NCBI RefSeq assembly: GCF_018448495.1
Contig: NZ_CP049902.1
Coordinates: forward strand, 806,001 to 870,000
DNA length: 64,000 bases
Reading direction: 5' to 3'
Source: Psychrobacter sp. WY6
GTDB lineage: Bacteria > Pseudomonadota > Gammaproteobacteria > Pseudomonadales > Moraxellaceae
Shown: positions 41,208 to 50,997 of the stretch, piece after piece
Numbering within the stretch: position 1 is the stretch's first letter
Layout of the letters: each line of letters starts with the position of its first letter
Made by a program: the position numbers and the translations under genes
Notes under the pieces: model-generated
What the model saw: the letters and a program-made list of their open reading frames with translations, nothing else
Told to the model about the DNA's origin: nothing
Databases searched by the model: none

Positions 41208-41497
41208 CTAGCTCTCTGGCGTCCAACCTTGTGCACGCTCATAATCTTCATTATCTAAAAATTTATCCCGTTGTTCGGTGAGGAATTTTTTGGCAGCAGG
41301 ATCTAACATACTTAGATGGTTTTCGTTAATCAGCATCGTTGCTGTTCAAGCCATTCTTTCCACGCTTTGTCAGATACCGTTTCTTGTAGCTCCTGACCTT
41401 TTTTATTAGGAAAAGGCGGGTGCGGCATTTTGGGCAATTCTTGCTGATATTTACGGCAAAATACCGTATTGGCTTGAGGATTAAAAGTCTCAGTCAT
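41208..41497 (-). CDS. yggX: Probable Fe(2+)-trafficking protein YggX (one frame break near 41342)
   Basis: YggX is a small protein that protects iron-sulphur clusters from oxidation. The gene is easy to miss because of the break. Starting at ATG 41497 it reads [20 protein letters not shown], with the conserved early VFCRKY (E. coli TIFCTF), then [10 protein letters not shown]. After a one-base shift it continues [20 protein letters not shown], matching E. coli KQTMLINEKKLNM, and ends [11 protein letters not shown]. The rebuilt length of about 96 residues is normal. GGAGTGCC precedes the ATG on this strand. Confidence 0.88.
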
Positions 41498-41561
41498 GAG
41501 GCACTCCTTATTAGGGTTTAGTTATTAAAAAATATATTATTGAATCACTCATGAGAATAGT

Positions 41562-41668
41562 TATACCAAACCCAAAAAGTAAGATTGGCTGTGTCAAACT
41601 CGCTTAGCCTACAAGGCGTAGTACATTCACTCGTTTTCCTTGCTACTCTAATTTCTGTGAATGGTATT
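41562..41668 (+). repeat. Second dispersed repeat family, copy 1
   Basis: The core 41591-41642 reads GTGTCA, CTCGCTTAG, GTAGT, ACTCG and TTCCTTG in order, with short variable gaps. The same blocks in the same order and spacing occur at 58737-58789. Inverted arms ATACCA (41563-41568 region) and TGGTAT (41662-41667) flank this copy. It does not code for protein. Confidence 0.55.
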
Positions 41669-41735
41669 AGTTAGCACTTATTCAGCATAAGTGACTTAAA
41701 TATTATTAGCTGAATTTACTTTACCTCATCATGGT

Positions 41736-41772
41736 ATCAAAAACACCCGCAGCAGGGGCGGGTGTTTTTGAT
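41736..41772. terminator. Terminator downstream of argH
   Basis: ATCAAAAACACCCGC and GCGGGTGTTTTTGAT form a perfect 15-bp stem with loop AGCAGGG. It lies 31 bases beyond the argH stop. The T tract is within the stem on either strand, the usual form of a symmetric terminator. Confidence 0.9.
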
Positions 41773-41802
41773 GGTAAAAGCTGTCTGGTCAACAATGCGC
41801 TT

Positions 41803-43320
41803 TTACGCAAATACCTCTAAACGGCTGCGACCGCGAGCAACTGCTTGCTTAACTTGATTTGGCGCTGTACCACCTAAGTGGTCACGGGCTGCTAATGAGC
41901 CTTCTAGCGTTAGATATTCAAAGACATCTTCACCGATAGCATCGCTAAACTGCTGTAGCTGCGCCAATGATAAATCGCTCAAATCAACACCTTCTTTGAT
42001 ACCCAAAGCAACGGCATTACCCACCACTTCATGGGCATCACGGAACGCTACGCCTTGGCGTACCAAATAATCTGCAAGGTCAGTAGCGGTAGCGTAGCCT
42101 TTCATTGTGGCAGCGCGCATGTTTTCTTTATTTGGGGTGATATTCGGTAGCATATCAGCAAAAGCCAATAAACAGCCGGTAAGCGTATCGACGCAATCAA
42201 ACAACGGCTCTTTGTCTTCTTGGTTGTCTTTGTTATAAGCCAGTGGCTGACTCTTCATTAGACTTAATAGCGTCATTAATTGCCCAAAGACACGTGCTGC
42301 TTTACCGCGAACCAACTCTGGCACATCAGGATTTTTCTTTTGCGGCATGATAGATGAGCCAGTACAGAAGCGATCTGGAATCTGTACAAAGTTAAATTGC
42401 GCTGACATCCATAGGATAATCTCTTCGCTCATCCGTGACATATGCATCATTAAGATAGAAGCGGCTGAGGTGAATTCAATCGCAAAATCACGGTCTGATA
42501 CGGCATCCAGCGAGTTTTGGCAAATACCTTCGAAACCTAACAACTCAGCAGTAATGGTACGATCGATTGGGAATGTCGTGCCAGCAAGGGCAGCACTACC
42601 AAGTGGCATCTGATTGATACGGCGGCGCGCATCGACCAGACGTTCGGTATCGCGATATAACATCTCAAACCACGCCATGACGTGATGACCAAAGCTCACT
42701 GGCTGCGCCGTTTGTAAATGCGTAAAGCCGGGCATAATAGTGTCAGTATGCTGCTCAGCCAAATCAAGCAAACCACTTTGCAAGCGTACTAATAAGGTAA
42801 TGATATTATCAGTCTCTTCGCGTAGCCAAAGACGAATATCGGTGGCAACCTGATCGTTACGGCTACGACCCGTATGCAGTTTTTTACCAACTGCGCCGAT
42901 GATGTCAGTCAAGCGCGACTCAACATTCATGTGCACGTCTTCTAGCGCGATTGACCAGTTAAACTCGCCAGCCTCAATCTCGCGCAGTACCTGATGTAGA
43001 CCATCAATAATGGTGGCTACTTCGTCAGCGGTCAAAATGTCACATTCTTTAAGCATGGTCGCGTGGGCGATTGAGCCTTGAATATCGTGACGCGCAAAGC
43101 GTTGGTCAAAGCCAACAGAGGCGGTGAAGGCAGCGACAAAGCTGTCCGTCGCTTCACTGAAGCGTCCGCCCCACATCTGCTGGCCTTGGCTGTTTGAAGG
43201 ACTGCTTACAGGGTTGTTTTGTGCAGCGTTATTTGTTATCGGAGCATCTGTGCTAGAATCAGAGACAGATGGGTTTACATTTGATTCGGGACTACTAGGT
43301 TTTGAAGAATTGGCGTTCAT
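41803..43320 (-). CDS. argH: Argininosuccinate lyase
   Basis: It splits argininosuccinate into arginine and fumarate, the last arginine step. The frame is open from 43365, but ATG 43320 ([13 protein letters not shown]) is preferred. A Ser/Asn-rich head of about 45 residues precedes the conserved start [13 protein letters not shown]. Motifs: [23 protein letters not shown] with the catalytic His, and the mobile signature loop [11 protein letters not shown] with the catalytic Ser. The end [19 protein letters not shown] is typical. The full length of about 505 residues is longer than E. coli (457) because of the head. It is divergent from algZ, as in Pseudomonas. Confidence 0.96.
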   Translation of the reverse strand: MNANSSKPSSPESNVNPSVSDSSTDAPITNNAAQNNPVSSPSNSQGQQMWGGRFSEATDSFVAAFTASVGFDQRFARHDIQGSIAHATMLKECDILTADEVATIIDGLHQVLREIEAGEFNWSIALEDVHMNVESRLTDIIGAVGKKLHTGRSRNDQVATDIRLWLREETDNIITLLVRLQSGLLDLAEQHTDTIMPGFTHLQTAQPVSFGHHVMAWFEMLYRDTERLVDARRRINQMPLGSAALAGTTFPIDRTITAELLGFEGICQNSLDAVSDRDFAIEFTSAASILMMHMSRMSEEIILWMSAQFNFVQIPDRFCTGSSIMPQKKNPDVPELVRGKAARVFGQLMTLLSLMKSQPLAYNKDNQEDKEPLFDCVDTLTGCLLAFADMLPNITPNKENMRAATMKGYATATDLADYLVRQGVAFRDAHEVVGNAVALGIKEGVDLSDLSLAQLQQFSDAIGEDVFEYLTLEGSLAARDHLGGTAPNQVKQAVARGRSRLEVFA

Positions 43321-43418
43321 ATCGGTACAAGACAAGTCAGCAGAATAAGAGCTCAAGTATAGCAAAGGATGAGGTTGCCTTACTAGCGGAGCGCTTAGAG
43401 TTTTTTATTCCCAAGCTC

Positions 43419-44453
43419 ATGGAAGTCATGAAGCCTTGGCAGTGGTTCATTTATATCTTTTTTTGGTCACTATTCGTCACGGTAATAAATCGCTATGATA
43501 TTGCCACGTGGTCAGATTTTTTGATTCAGTTGTTTAGCAGAGTCCTGCAAAACACCTTGAGTATTATTCCTTCCTTATACATCATTGATTATTTGCGCCC
43601 CATTTTAAAGAGCATGAGCATACCTAAAGCCAGCATGTATGTGCTTGCCTTACTCATGGTGGCATCTACCATATCCATGATTTTAGTCATGCTGGTGATG
43701 ATTAACATTGGTTGGTTTGAATATGATCGTCAAACTTTTATTCTAAATATATTATTTGATGCGGTGATTAGTGGTGGCTTTACCTTGGTGTTCTTACTGT
43801 ATTTTTTACGCCGTTATCGTGAGACGAATGCGCTCAAACAATCGTTTGAGCAGAAATTGAGTGCACAAAATGATGTGATCAAAGCACGAATCGCTCCGCA
43901 TTTTTTCTTTAATACCATTAATACCCTTGTGTCACTGATAGAGTCCAATCCAGCAAGAGCTTCTGCTTTATTACAGCACGTTTCTGCCTTATTCCGTGCC
44001 AGTTTCAATGGGGCACGAGAGATTAGCTTTGAAGAAGAAATTGCTCTTTGTGAGCACTATCTAGCGATTGAGTCTAGCCGCTTAGCGGATAAGCTTGAAG
44101 TGAGTTGGCAATTGCCTGACGAAGATGTCATGTATGACATGGTGATTACCGCCTTGACCTTACAGAGCGTGCTAGAAAAAATGCTGCTGAATGTGGTGGA
44201 GATGACCACTGAAACCATTTATATCAATATTAGAGTCACTTGGCAGCAGCATCGGGTTGTGATTACGATTGGTGTCGCGCTGCCGAAAAAAACCATGATT
44301 ATTAACCATGATTTACGTCAGCACATGAACTTTTATATTCAAGCGGAACGTTTACGGGCTTATTTCGGTCAAAGTGCGGATATTAAAAGTAGCGTTACCA
44401 GTAGTCGAATTATTACCGTCATCGACTATCCGCTGCAAGATGTTAGTTTATGA
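43419..44453 (+). CDS. algZ: AlgZ/FimS-type sensor histidine kinase (LytS family)
   Basis: The protein has about four membrane helices (WFIYIFFWSLFVTVI; VLQNTLSIIPSLYIIDYL; YVLALLMVASTISMILVMLV; VISGGFTLVFLLYFL) and then a His-kinase domain with the motif IAPHFFFNTINTLVSLIES around the phosphorylated His. The final ATPase part is short and its G box is hard to see, as in other AlgZ proteins. ATG 43419 gives 345 residues. The frame is open back to a TTG at 43302 that would overlap argH, and the start is unsure because no clear ribosome site was found. It is paired with algR 303 bp downstream. In Pseudomonas, AlgZR controls alginate and type IV pili. Confidence 0.87.
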   Translation: MEVMKPWQWFIYIFFWSLFVTVINRYDIATWSDFLIQLFSRVLQNTLSIIPSLYIIDYLRPILKSMSIPKASMYVLALLMVASTISMILVMLVMINIGWFEYDRQTFILNILFDAVISGGFTLVFLLYFLRRYRETNALKQSFEQKLSAQNDVIKARIAPHFFFNTINTLVSLIESNPARASALLQHVSALFRASFNGAREISFEEEIALCEHYLAIESSRLADKLEVSWQLPDEDVMYDMVITALTLQSVLEKMLLNVVEMTTETIYINIRVTWQQHRVVITIGVALPKKTMIINHDLRQHMNFYIQAERLRAYFGQSADIKSSVTSSRIITVIDYPLQDVSL

Positions 44454-44756
44454 CCGTTTTGTTGGGGCTTAATTTTGTATTTTATTTCTCAAGAAATAGG
44501 TATGGCATAGTTATTGCACCATCTTTATAGCTAATGGGTTGTTTTACTTTATATTTAGCCATGATTCCCCATAAAAATTATTATCGATAAATGCATCGCA
44601 ATAAAACTCAATGCACAAGGCTATCAACGTCAATATAGCCAGTTATTGTTTTATGAAATAATTAAAGGTTTTATGCTAAGTGATTGGTAATGAGTGCTAA
44701 TATGTTGGTAAGGCCATTGAAAAAAATACTAAGTTTATCCTGGGATTGGAGTTTGC
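44454..44756. other. Spacer between algZ and algR
   Basis: This is 303 bp of AT-rich sequence without a recognisable gene. No strong terminator was seen. The length suggests algR has a promoter of its own. Confidence 0.4.
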
Positions 44757-45494
44757 ATGCGTATCGTAGTTTGTGATGATGAGCCACTAGCACGTGAGCG
44801 TTTGGTTAGAATTGTACAGGAGTCAGGTCATCAAGTCGTTGCTCAAGCAACCACGGGTGCAGAAGCCATTATCGCTGTCAAAACTCAGCAGCCAGACATC
44901 ATATTATTAGATATTCGTATGCCTGAGATGGATGGGGTGCGCTGTGCGCAAGAGCTTGCCAAGCTTGAGCATCCGCCAGCTATTATATTTGTCACCGCTT
45001 ATGATCATTATGCCATTGCCGCGCTAAAAGCCAATGCGATTGGTTATTTATTAAAGCCTGCCAATAAAGATGAACTACTAGAAGCACTAGATAAAGCGAA
45101 AAATTTGAACGCGGCGCAGCTAAATGAGATTCGTAAACTAGAAGACCCAACAGCGCGTCCAGTACGTGAGCATATCGCTGCTCGTACTCACCGAGGCGTT
45201 GAGCTCATCAAGCTCAAAGATATCTATTATTTTACCGCCGATCAAAAGTACGTCAAAGTCCGTCACAAAGATGGCATTGTCCTGATTGATGAGACGCTAA
45301 AAGAGCTTGAACAAGAGTTTGAGGATCGGCTGTTTCGGGTGCACCGTAATGCCATCATCAACCTTAGCTTTTTGGACTTTTTAGAAACGTTGGATGCAGG
45401 ACAATATCAAATACGCTTTAAAGGCATTGATGAGACACTCGCGGTTAGCCGCCGTCACTTACCTGCATTACGTGACAAGATTCAAAGCATGTAA
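44757..45494 (+). CDS. algR: LytTR-type response regulator AlgR
   Basis: The 245 residues have a receiver domain (1-120: VVCDDEPLARERLVRIV, phosphoacceptor Asp in IILLDIRMPEMDG, FVTAYDHYA, LLKPANKDEL) and a LytTR DNA-binding domain (about 145-240: ELIKLKDIYYFTADQKYVKV, RVHRNAIINLSFL, VSRRHLPALRD). It receives phosphate from AlgZ. Adjacent hemC and hemD match the P. aeruginosa algZ-algR-hemC-hemD order. ATG 44757 follows TGGGATTGGAG at good spacing. Confidence 0.95.
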   Translation: MRIVVCDDEPLARERLVRIVQESGHQVVAQATTGAEAIIAVKTQQPDIILLDIRMPEMDGVRCAQELAKLEHPPAIIFVTAYDHYAIAALKANAIGYLLKPANKDELLEALDKAKNLNAAQLNEIRKLEDPTARPVREHIAARTHRGVELIKLKDIYYFTADQKYVKVRHKDGIVLIDETLKELEQEFEDRLFRVHRNAIINLSFLDFLETLDAGQYQIRFKGIDETLAVSRRHLPALRDKIQSM

Positions 45495-45700
45495 GCTGCG
45501 GTTTGCATAGTGAAATAACCGTGAAATAATCACCCCATATCATCAAACCCTTATTTATGCTTAAATAGGGGTATTTTTTTGCGTCAGCATTGACTATATA
45601 TGGTTTATATCGCCCATTTTTTGTGGAAAATTTGCAGTATTGTCTAATACTGACCTGCATAGTACTGACGTGAACAGTATCGAATTTATTGAGGCCCTTT

Positions 45701-46736
45701 ATGAGCAATCCGCAGCAAACTGCTTTGACTACCTTGAATATCGCCACGCGTCAGAGCCCTTTAGCACTATGGCAAGCTGAGCATATCCGTGCTCGTCTAC
45801 TAGATTTGTATCCTGAATTGACGATTAACTTGCTAAAAATTGTCACTAAGGGTGACAAGATTTTGGACCACACCTTTGGCTAAAATTGGCGGTAAAGGTT
45901 TGTTTGTCAAAGAGCTTGAGCAAGCTCTATATGACAAACAAGCGGACATCGCGGTACATTCATTAAAAGACGTACCGATGCAGCTTCCTGAAGGCTTGAT
46001 GCTGGGCGTCTATTGCAAACGCGCCTCACCGACTGATGCTTTTGTGTCTAACACCTATAATAGTATTGATGAGTTGCCGCAAGGGGCAGTCGTTGGCACG
46101 TCAAGTTTGCGTCGTCAGTGTCAGCTTAAAGCCTATCGCCCAGACCTACAAATCAAAACCTTACGCGGTAACGTTGGTACACGTTTGGGCAAGCTGGATG
46201 CTGGCGAGTATGATGCGATTATTTTAGCGACCAGTGGTTTGCAGCGTATCGAGCTGGATGAGCGCATACGCGGCGAGCTTGATATCAATGCCTGCCTGCC
46301 TGCGGTTGGTCAAGGCGCCTTAGCGATCGAATGCCGCGAAGGTGATGATGAGGTGTTAAAATTACTGGCACCACTGAATGATGATAAAGCTCGTATCCGT
46401 CTCATTGCTGAGCGCGCGCTGAACCGTCATTTAGAGGGTGGTTGCCAAGTACCCATTGCTGCTTATGCTGTGTTACAAATGGCGGATGAAACGAGCAGCA
46501 ACAATGATGATAACGGTGACAATGGCAATAACGACAACGGCAATATGTTATGGCTACGTGGCCGCGTCGGTCAAGCGGATGGCAGTGAGCTGCTAAAAGC
46601 AGAAAAACGCGTCACGTTGATTGGCACACAAGCCGAGCAAGAAGTACAGGCTAATCAGCTTGGTATTGATGTTGCCAATATACTGCTTGCCGATGGCGCG
46701 GGTGATATCTTATCCGCGATTTATCATCCTGAATAA
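45701..46736 (+). CDS. hemC: Porphobilinogen deaminase (hydroxymethylbilane synthase), one frame break near 45875
   Basis: It joins four porphobilinogen units to hydroxymethylbilane in haem synthesis. The start [20 protein letters not shown], then LALWQAEHI, is followed after a one-base shift by [16 protein letters not shown]. Other motifs are [11 protein letters not shown], the cofactor-binding Cys in [23 protein letters not shown] and [12 protein letters not shown]. The third domain contains an unusual insert of Asn, Asp and Gly (about residues 262-280, [12 protein letters not shown]) not seen in E. coli HemC. The length of about 345 residues reflects it. It lies in the algR-hemC-hemD order. 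Confidence 0.95.
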
Positions 46737-46834
46737 CAGGCCAGTATTTTGATTATCTTAGTCATAGCCCCAGTATTATTGATGCTAGGGCTATCGTTAA
46801 GCCAATTCTATCAGTCTTTTGTCATGGTACGTCT

Positions 46835-47836
46835 ATGTCATCAACATTAAATCACGCCCAGCTTATTGCTAACAGTCAATCAAATAATGAGTCATCACCC
46901 ACGCAAGTAGTCATCAATACTCGCCCAGTGGAGCGTGCCGCTGCATTGACAGATCATCTACAAGCAGCAGGGCTAACGGTGGTAGAGATACCGATGTTGA
47001 CGTTACAACCGCGCCCAACGACTGAGCAAGACATGACGCTGATGCGGCATTGGCTAGCAGGCGATTATAAGGCGCTTGTGATTATTAGCCCAACGGCGGC
47101 CGCTTCAGGACTGGCTGTTTGGCAAGCGCTTGAAGATGAGCGTCAAGCTCAAAACCATGACGATGACGATGATAATGACGGTGAGCGAAAAGATATAGCA
47201 ATTAATGCTCTGCAAGCGCCGAGCTACTTGATTGCCGTGGGTGAAGCGACTGCGTCGGTATTAAACAATGCCAAAATCGAGGCGTCGAATTATCAAGTAC
47301 TTCAGCCTCACATTGCCAATAACGAAGGTATGCTAGCGATGCCTGAGATTGGGCATTTGCAAGCAGGTGACAAGTTGCTCGTGTGGCGCGGATTGGGTGG
47401 TAGGCGACTATTGGTCGATACGTTGCTGGCACGCGGTGCATATCGATAGTATTGCTTGGTATGAGCGCATAATGCCAGTCGAGGCGATGGCTCATATGAG
47501 CAGTGGCTAAAAGAATTTTTAACCGATAATTTAACGCATAATATGATGCAAGATGCGTTGGCAGCGCAGCAACCAAAGCCAATCGTTGTGATCAGTAGCG
47601 GTACAGCCTTTGAGCATTGGGAAAGCATCGTTCGGGCTGTAGCAGAAAAGGCATTAGAGCAAGAAACAGCCAGAGAAACCTCTGCTATTTTGCCCTATAA
47701 ATTGTCAGACTTTTCTTATGTGGTGTTGGGTGAGCGTTTAGCCAATATGGTCGCTGAGCAGCAATTAAGTTATTGGCGTGTGGAAGATTTGGCGCCAGAA
47801 ACCATTCTTACTGCTATTCATGCTAAAGCCTGTTGA
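46835..47836 (+). CDS. hemD: Uroporphyrinogen-III synthase (two frame breaks)
   Basis: It closes and inverts ring D of hydroxymethylbilane. The start MSSTLNHAQLIANSQSNN is followed by VVINTRPVERAAALTDHL and IPMLTLQPRP, the family N-terminal blocks. Other blocks are LVIISPTAAASGL, LIAVGEATASVL and KLLVWRGLGGRRLLVDTL. After breaks near 47445 and 47500 the end reads PIVVISSGTAFEHW, then FSYVVLGERLANMVAEQ. An Asp-rich insert (HDDDDDNDGERKD) lies near residue 110, like the insert in hemC. The rebuilt length of about 333 residues is above average (250). Sequence conservation in this family is low, but the gene order supports the call. Confidence 0.88.
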
Positions 47837-47938
47837 ATGTATAAATGTACCAACCGATAACCTGTCCTTATCTATTATGTTTCACTTTTTATTTATTTGC
47901 TTTAAACCTGTTTTAGCCAAAATAACGGTGCTGCCTTA

Positions 47939-48913
47939 TGTCAATCAATTCTGAATCATTATCTCAGGAACCTTCTGCTACTCAGCAGCGCCGACAAGCA
48001 AATGTGTTTTTTGCGCCTGCAGTGGCTGGTTATCTTGTTGCTTATCGCCGCCCTATTGTGGCTCTACATCAGCCAGCAGCGTTTCCAGCATAGTGTTAAT
48101 GAGCGTTTGCAAAGCAACGAGCAAGTCGTCAGCCGTCTGAATGAGATGGATGACCGTCTATTTGCGATGAGTCAGCAGACGCTGCCAGAGCCTCGATCTG
48201 CCGCCAGTAGCCAAGCGCAAAACCAGTTAGATTTATTGCGTATTCAGATACAAGCCGCTGATAGATTATTGGCAGACAATAACGACAGTGCAGCGATTGA
48301 TTTGTTGCGTGGTCTACACTGGCAGCTTTCGCAAAGTAGCAATGAGATTGCTCCAGCGCTAACGGTTGTGATCAAACAAAGCTTGATGAAAGACATCGAA
48401 CGTTTGCAGGCGAGCAGCAATCAGCCCAGTCCTTGGCAGCTACAAAACCTCGCCATCCAAAATATTCAAGAGTTTTTGCACCGCTATGAGCGTGTGAGTA
48501 GTGAGGCGACACCGCACAATAGCGCCGATAATAATATGAGCCTCTCGCGCAAACAACTGACTATTCACGAAGTGATTATGACCTTAAATCTGGCCAGTCA
48601 AGCCAGTAATATGCGCGAACAAGAGCAGCTGGTTGGTTATCTGCGTCAAGCACGAAATCAACTACAAACCTTGGTGCCGAAGTCTGATATTCCTCAAGAG
48701 TCAGCGCCAAAGGCAGCCATGACTAATACTGAAAACGCCTCTAATGATGCGTCCGCAGGCAAAAAGCAAACCTCTACCGACAAGAACCTACAAACCAGAT
48801 CCTCTCCGACAAATATCGCAGAAGTTATAGATTGGTTAGATAAATTGATTGCCAATGCACCGAAACCAACGCCATTGTTGACCACTCAGATTTTGGATAA
48901 ATCTCAGCGTTAG
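47939..48913 (+). CDS. HemX-like membrane protein (one frame break near 48000)
   Basis: A Ser/Gln-rich head (MSINSESLSQEPSATQQRRQ) is followed in another frame by one transmembrane helix (LQWLVILLLIAALLWLYISQ). A long helical, coiled-coil-prone periplasmic part follows (QRFQHSVNERLQSNEQ; NQLDLLRIQIQAADRLL; GLHWQLSQ). The end is Ser/Thr/Asn-rich. The plan and the position after hemD match HemX, often labelled uroporphyrin-III methyltransferase-like although it has no methyltransferase fold. A role in haem synthesis is inferred from position only. The length is about 325 residues. Confidence 0.75.
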   Translation, partial: CQSILNHYLRNLLLLSSADKQMCFLRLQWLVILLLIAALLWLYISQQRFQHSVNERLQSNEQVVSRLNEMDDRLFAMSQQTLPEPRSAASSQAQNQLDLLRIQIQAADRLLADNNDSAAIDLLRGLHWQLSQSSNEIAPALTVVIKQSLMKDIERLQASSNQPSPWQLQNLAIQNIQEFLHRYERVSSEATPHNSADNNMSLSRKQLTIHEVIMTLNLASQASNMREQEQLVGYLRQARNQLQTLVPKSDIPQESAPKAAMTNTENASNDASAGKKQTSTDKNLQTRSSPTNIAEVIDWLDKLIANAPKPTPLLTTQILDKSQR

Positions 48914-48971
48914 TGGTTCAGTGGATGTTGATTGATAGATTTATGAATATAAAAATAAGAGAAATGACGTT

Positions 48972-49459
48972 ATGGACAGTTTGAATCAAGCAGCACATGT
49001 AGCCTCTAATATCGCAGATAATCATCCTGACGAATTGTCTCATTATCCCATTATTCATCATCAGCCCATTCACTGGGGCGAGAGGATGCGTTTAACCATT
49101 TAAATAATGTGATTTATTACCGTTACGCTGAATCAGCACGAATTGGCTATTTGCAGGCGCTAGGTATGTTTGATGGCAGTATGGTGACGGTATTGGCACA
49201 ATCTAGTTGCCAGTATTTACGCCCAGTGACTTATCCTGATACTTTGCTATTAGGAGTGCGCTGTCAGCGTTTAGGGAATACGAGTATCGTGATGGAATAT
49301 AGCTACTATAGCACCGCGCAAGCAGCCATCGTCGCGACGGCTGAGGCAGTCGTGGTACGTCTCGATAGTGAGGGAAAGCGTAAATTAGCTTGGACAGAGG
49401 AAGAGCGCGCTCGGCTATTGGCATTAGAAGCGAAAGTTGGTCATATACCGAAGCTTTAG
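48972..49459 (+). CDS. Acyl-CoA thioesterase of the hotdog fold (one frame break near 49090)
   Basis: ATG 48972 opens MDSLNQAAHVASNIADNHPD. The conserved first motif follows over a one-base break: IHWGDMDAFNHLNN with the active-site Asp, then VIYYRYAESARIGYLQ. This is the 4-hydroxybenzoyl-CoA thioesterase/YbgC signature. The later strands LRPVTYPDTLLLGVR and SIVMEYSYYS fit the fold. The rebuilt length of about 162 residues is normal, with a longer N-terminus. The substrate is likely a medium or short acyl-CoA, unknown in detail. Confidence 0.85.
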
Positions 49460-49481
49460 CACTAAATATTAAATTAAATGA

Positions 49482-49516
49482 AAAAAAGCACGCTAACGTT
49501 ATGTTAGCGTGCCTTT
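49482..49516. terminator. Bidirectional terminator between the thioesterase gene and ribBA
   Basis: GCACGCTAAC (49488-49497) and GTTAGCGTGC (49503-49512) form a perfect 10-bp stem with a 5-base loop. There are A residues on the left and CTTTT on the right, so it can end both convergent transcripts. Confidence 0.92.
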
Positions 49517-49564
49517 TGCTATGTAGCTGATATCGAATCAATCAGCCAGCCAATCAGTCAAATA

Positions 49565-50677
49565 TTAATCTTGCTTTGGCGCATGTACGAAATCGATGAC
49601 GTTCAAGTCAAAGCCTGATAATGCGTAAAACTTCATGGGTGATGATAATAAACGCATATCACGAACGCCTAAGTGACGCAAAATCTGTGCACCGACACCA
49701 ATGCTGCGATACGGCTGCTGAGTAATGGTCGATTGCGATTCATTGTCTGCCGCTTTGTCTAACGCCTCTCCTAAATCTATTGGCTGATTGCTACCAATCC
49801 AAACTAATACGCCGCGATCTGAATTACTGATTTCCTCCAGTGCTGAGCGCACGCTCCAGCCACTACGACCCGTCATATCATTTTTGGCAGCAAACAAGTC
49901 GCGTAGTGGGTGAAAACCATGGACACGGACGGTGCTGACGCCTTCGCTTACATCGCCTTTTACCAAAGCCAAATGCGTTTCATCAGCGCCAAATTCGCGG
50001 AAGCGATGTAGCGTAAAGGTGCCGTATTCCGTTTCAAAAGGACGCGACTCAATTTCTTCTACCGTTTGCTCGTTCGCGATGCGGTAGTTGATGAGGTCAG
50101 CAATTGTACCCATCTTGATGCCATGCTCTTCGGCAAATATCTCAAGGTCATCACGGCGCGCCATCGTACCATCGGCATTGATGATTTCGACAATCACTGC
50201 TGCGGGCTCAAGTCCTGCTAGGCGTGCTAAATCACAACCAGCTTCAGTATGTCCAGCGCGGTGCAAGACGCCACCATTTTGAGCCATGATTGGGAAGATA
50301 TGTCCAGGCTGGACGATGTCTTCAGGTTTTGCCGAAGAAGAAACCGCGGCTTGAATCGTACGAGCACGGTCAGCAGCAGAGATACCTGTCGTAACGCCTT
50401 CAGCGGCTTCGATAGAAACCGTAAAGTTGGTACTAAATTTTGCCTCGTTACGATCAGACATCAGCGGCAACGCCAACTGTTGGCAGCGTGCTTGTGACAA
50501 GGTCAAGCAGACCAAACCACGTGCATGAGTAATCATAAAGTTAATATCTTCAGGGCGCACATGGGTCGCTGCCATAATGATATCACCTTCATTTTCACGG
50601 TCTTCATCATCCATTAAGATGACCATCTTGCCAGCACGAATGTCTTCGATAATCTCAGGAATCGTATTTAAACTCAT
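49565..50677 (-). CDS. ribBA: 3,4-dihydroxy-2-butanone-4-phosphate synthase with degenerate GTP cyclohydrolase II domain
   Basis: The N-terminal RibB domain (about 1-200) makes the four-carbon precursor of riboflavin from ribulose-5-phosphate. It has MVILMDDEDRENEGD, GVTTGISAADRA, PGHIFPIMAQ and GHTEAGCDLARLAG, with the acidic and His metal ligands. The C-terminal half looks like RibA (YGTFTLHRFRE, VRVHGFHPLRDLF, IGVGAQILRHLGVRDMRLLS), but the zinc-binding Cys cluster (normally C-x2-G-x6-CxC after VRVHSEC) is absent. GTP cyclohydrolase activity is therefore unlikely, and a separate ribA should exist elsewhere. ATG 50677 (MSLNTIPEI) is preferred over ATG 50689. Confidence 0.93.
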   Translation of the reverse strand: MSLNTIPEIIEDIRAGKMVILMDDEDRENEGDIIMAATHVRPEDINFMITHARGLVCLTLSQARCQQLALPLMSDRNEAKFSTNFTVSIEAAEGVTTGISAADRARTIQAAVSSSAKPEDIVQPGHIFPIMAQNGGVLHRAGHTEAGCDLARLAGLEPAAVIVEIINADGTMARRDDLEIFAEEHGIKMGTIADLINYRIANEQTVEEIESRPFETEYGTFTLHRFREFGADETHLALVKGDVSEGVSTVRVHGFHPLRDLFAAKNDMTGRSGWSVRSALEEISNSDRGVLVWIGSNQPIDLGEALDKAADNESQSTITQQPYRSIGVGAQILRHLGVRDMRLLSSPMKFYALSGFDLNVIDFVHAPKQD

Positions 50678-50997
50678 AGTAAGTCTCATATTTTATTATT
50701 TATAGATAGGTGTGATTTGGAATATAAAGCATTCTCTGTCTATTGTAGCAGATGCTACAGAGCGCTGTTGCGGTTAGGCAAAGTGCATTGGATCAAATTG
50801 ATCCACCGTAGACGTTATCTAATCATTGCTCATATATCAATATGAGGACTTTTAACGCTTTTCAGCCCACTGTGCTGCTTCATCTCAAAACTATATGGGC
50901 CAGACTGTCAAATATAGTGATAAGTATTATTAATGGTCACGACGATTCATGTATTCAATGGCGTATTAAGCAAAGGGCTAATCGACCATGTGAGCCA
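50678..50997. other. Spacer between ribBA and rarA
   Basis: No gene is seen in this 320-bp stretch. I looked for an FMN riboswitch on the minus strand before ribBA and found none of its conserved blocks. A small hairpin GTAGC-AGAT-GCTAC lies near 50745. Confidence 0.45.

Noticed and set aside
50690..50997. FMN riboswitch before ribBA
   Set aside because: None of the conserved RFN blocks was found on the minus strand.
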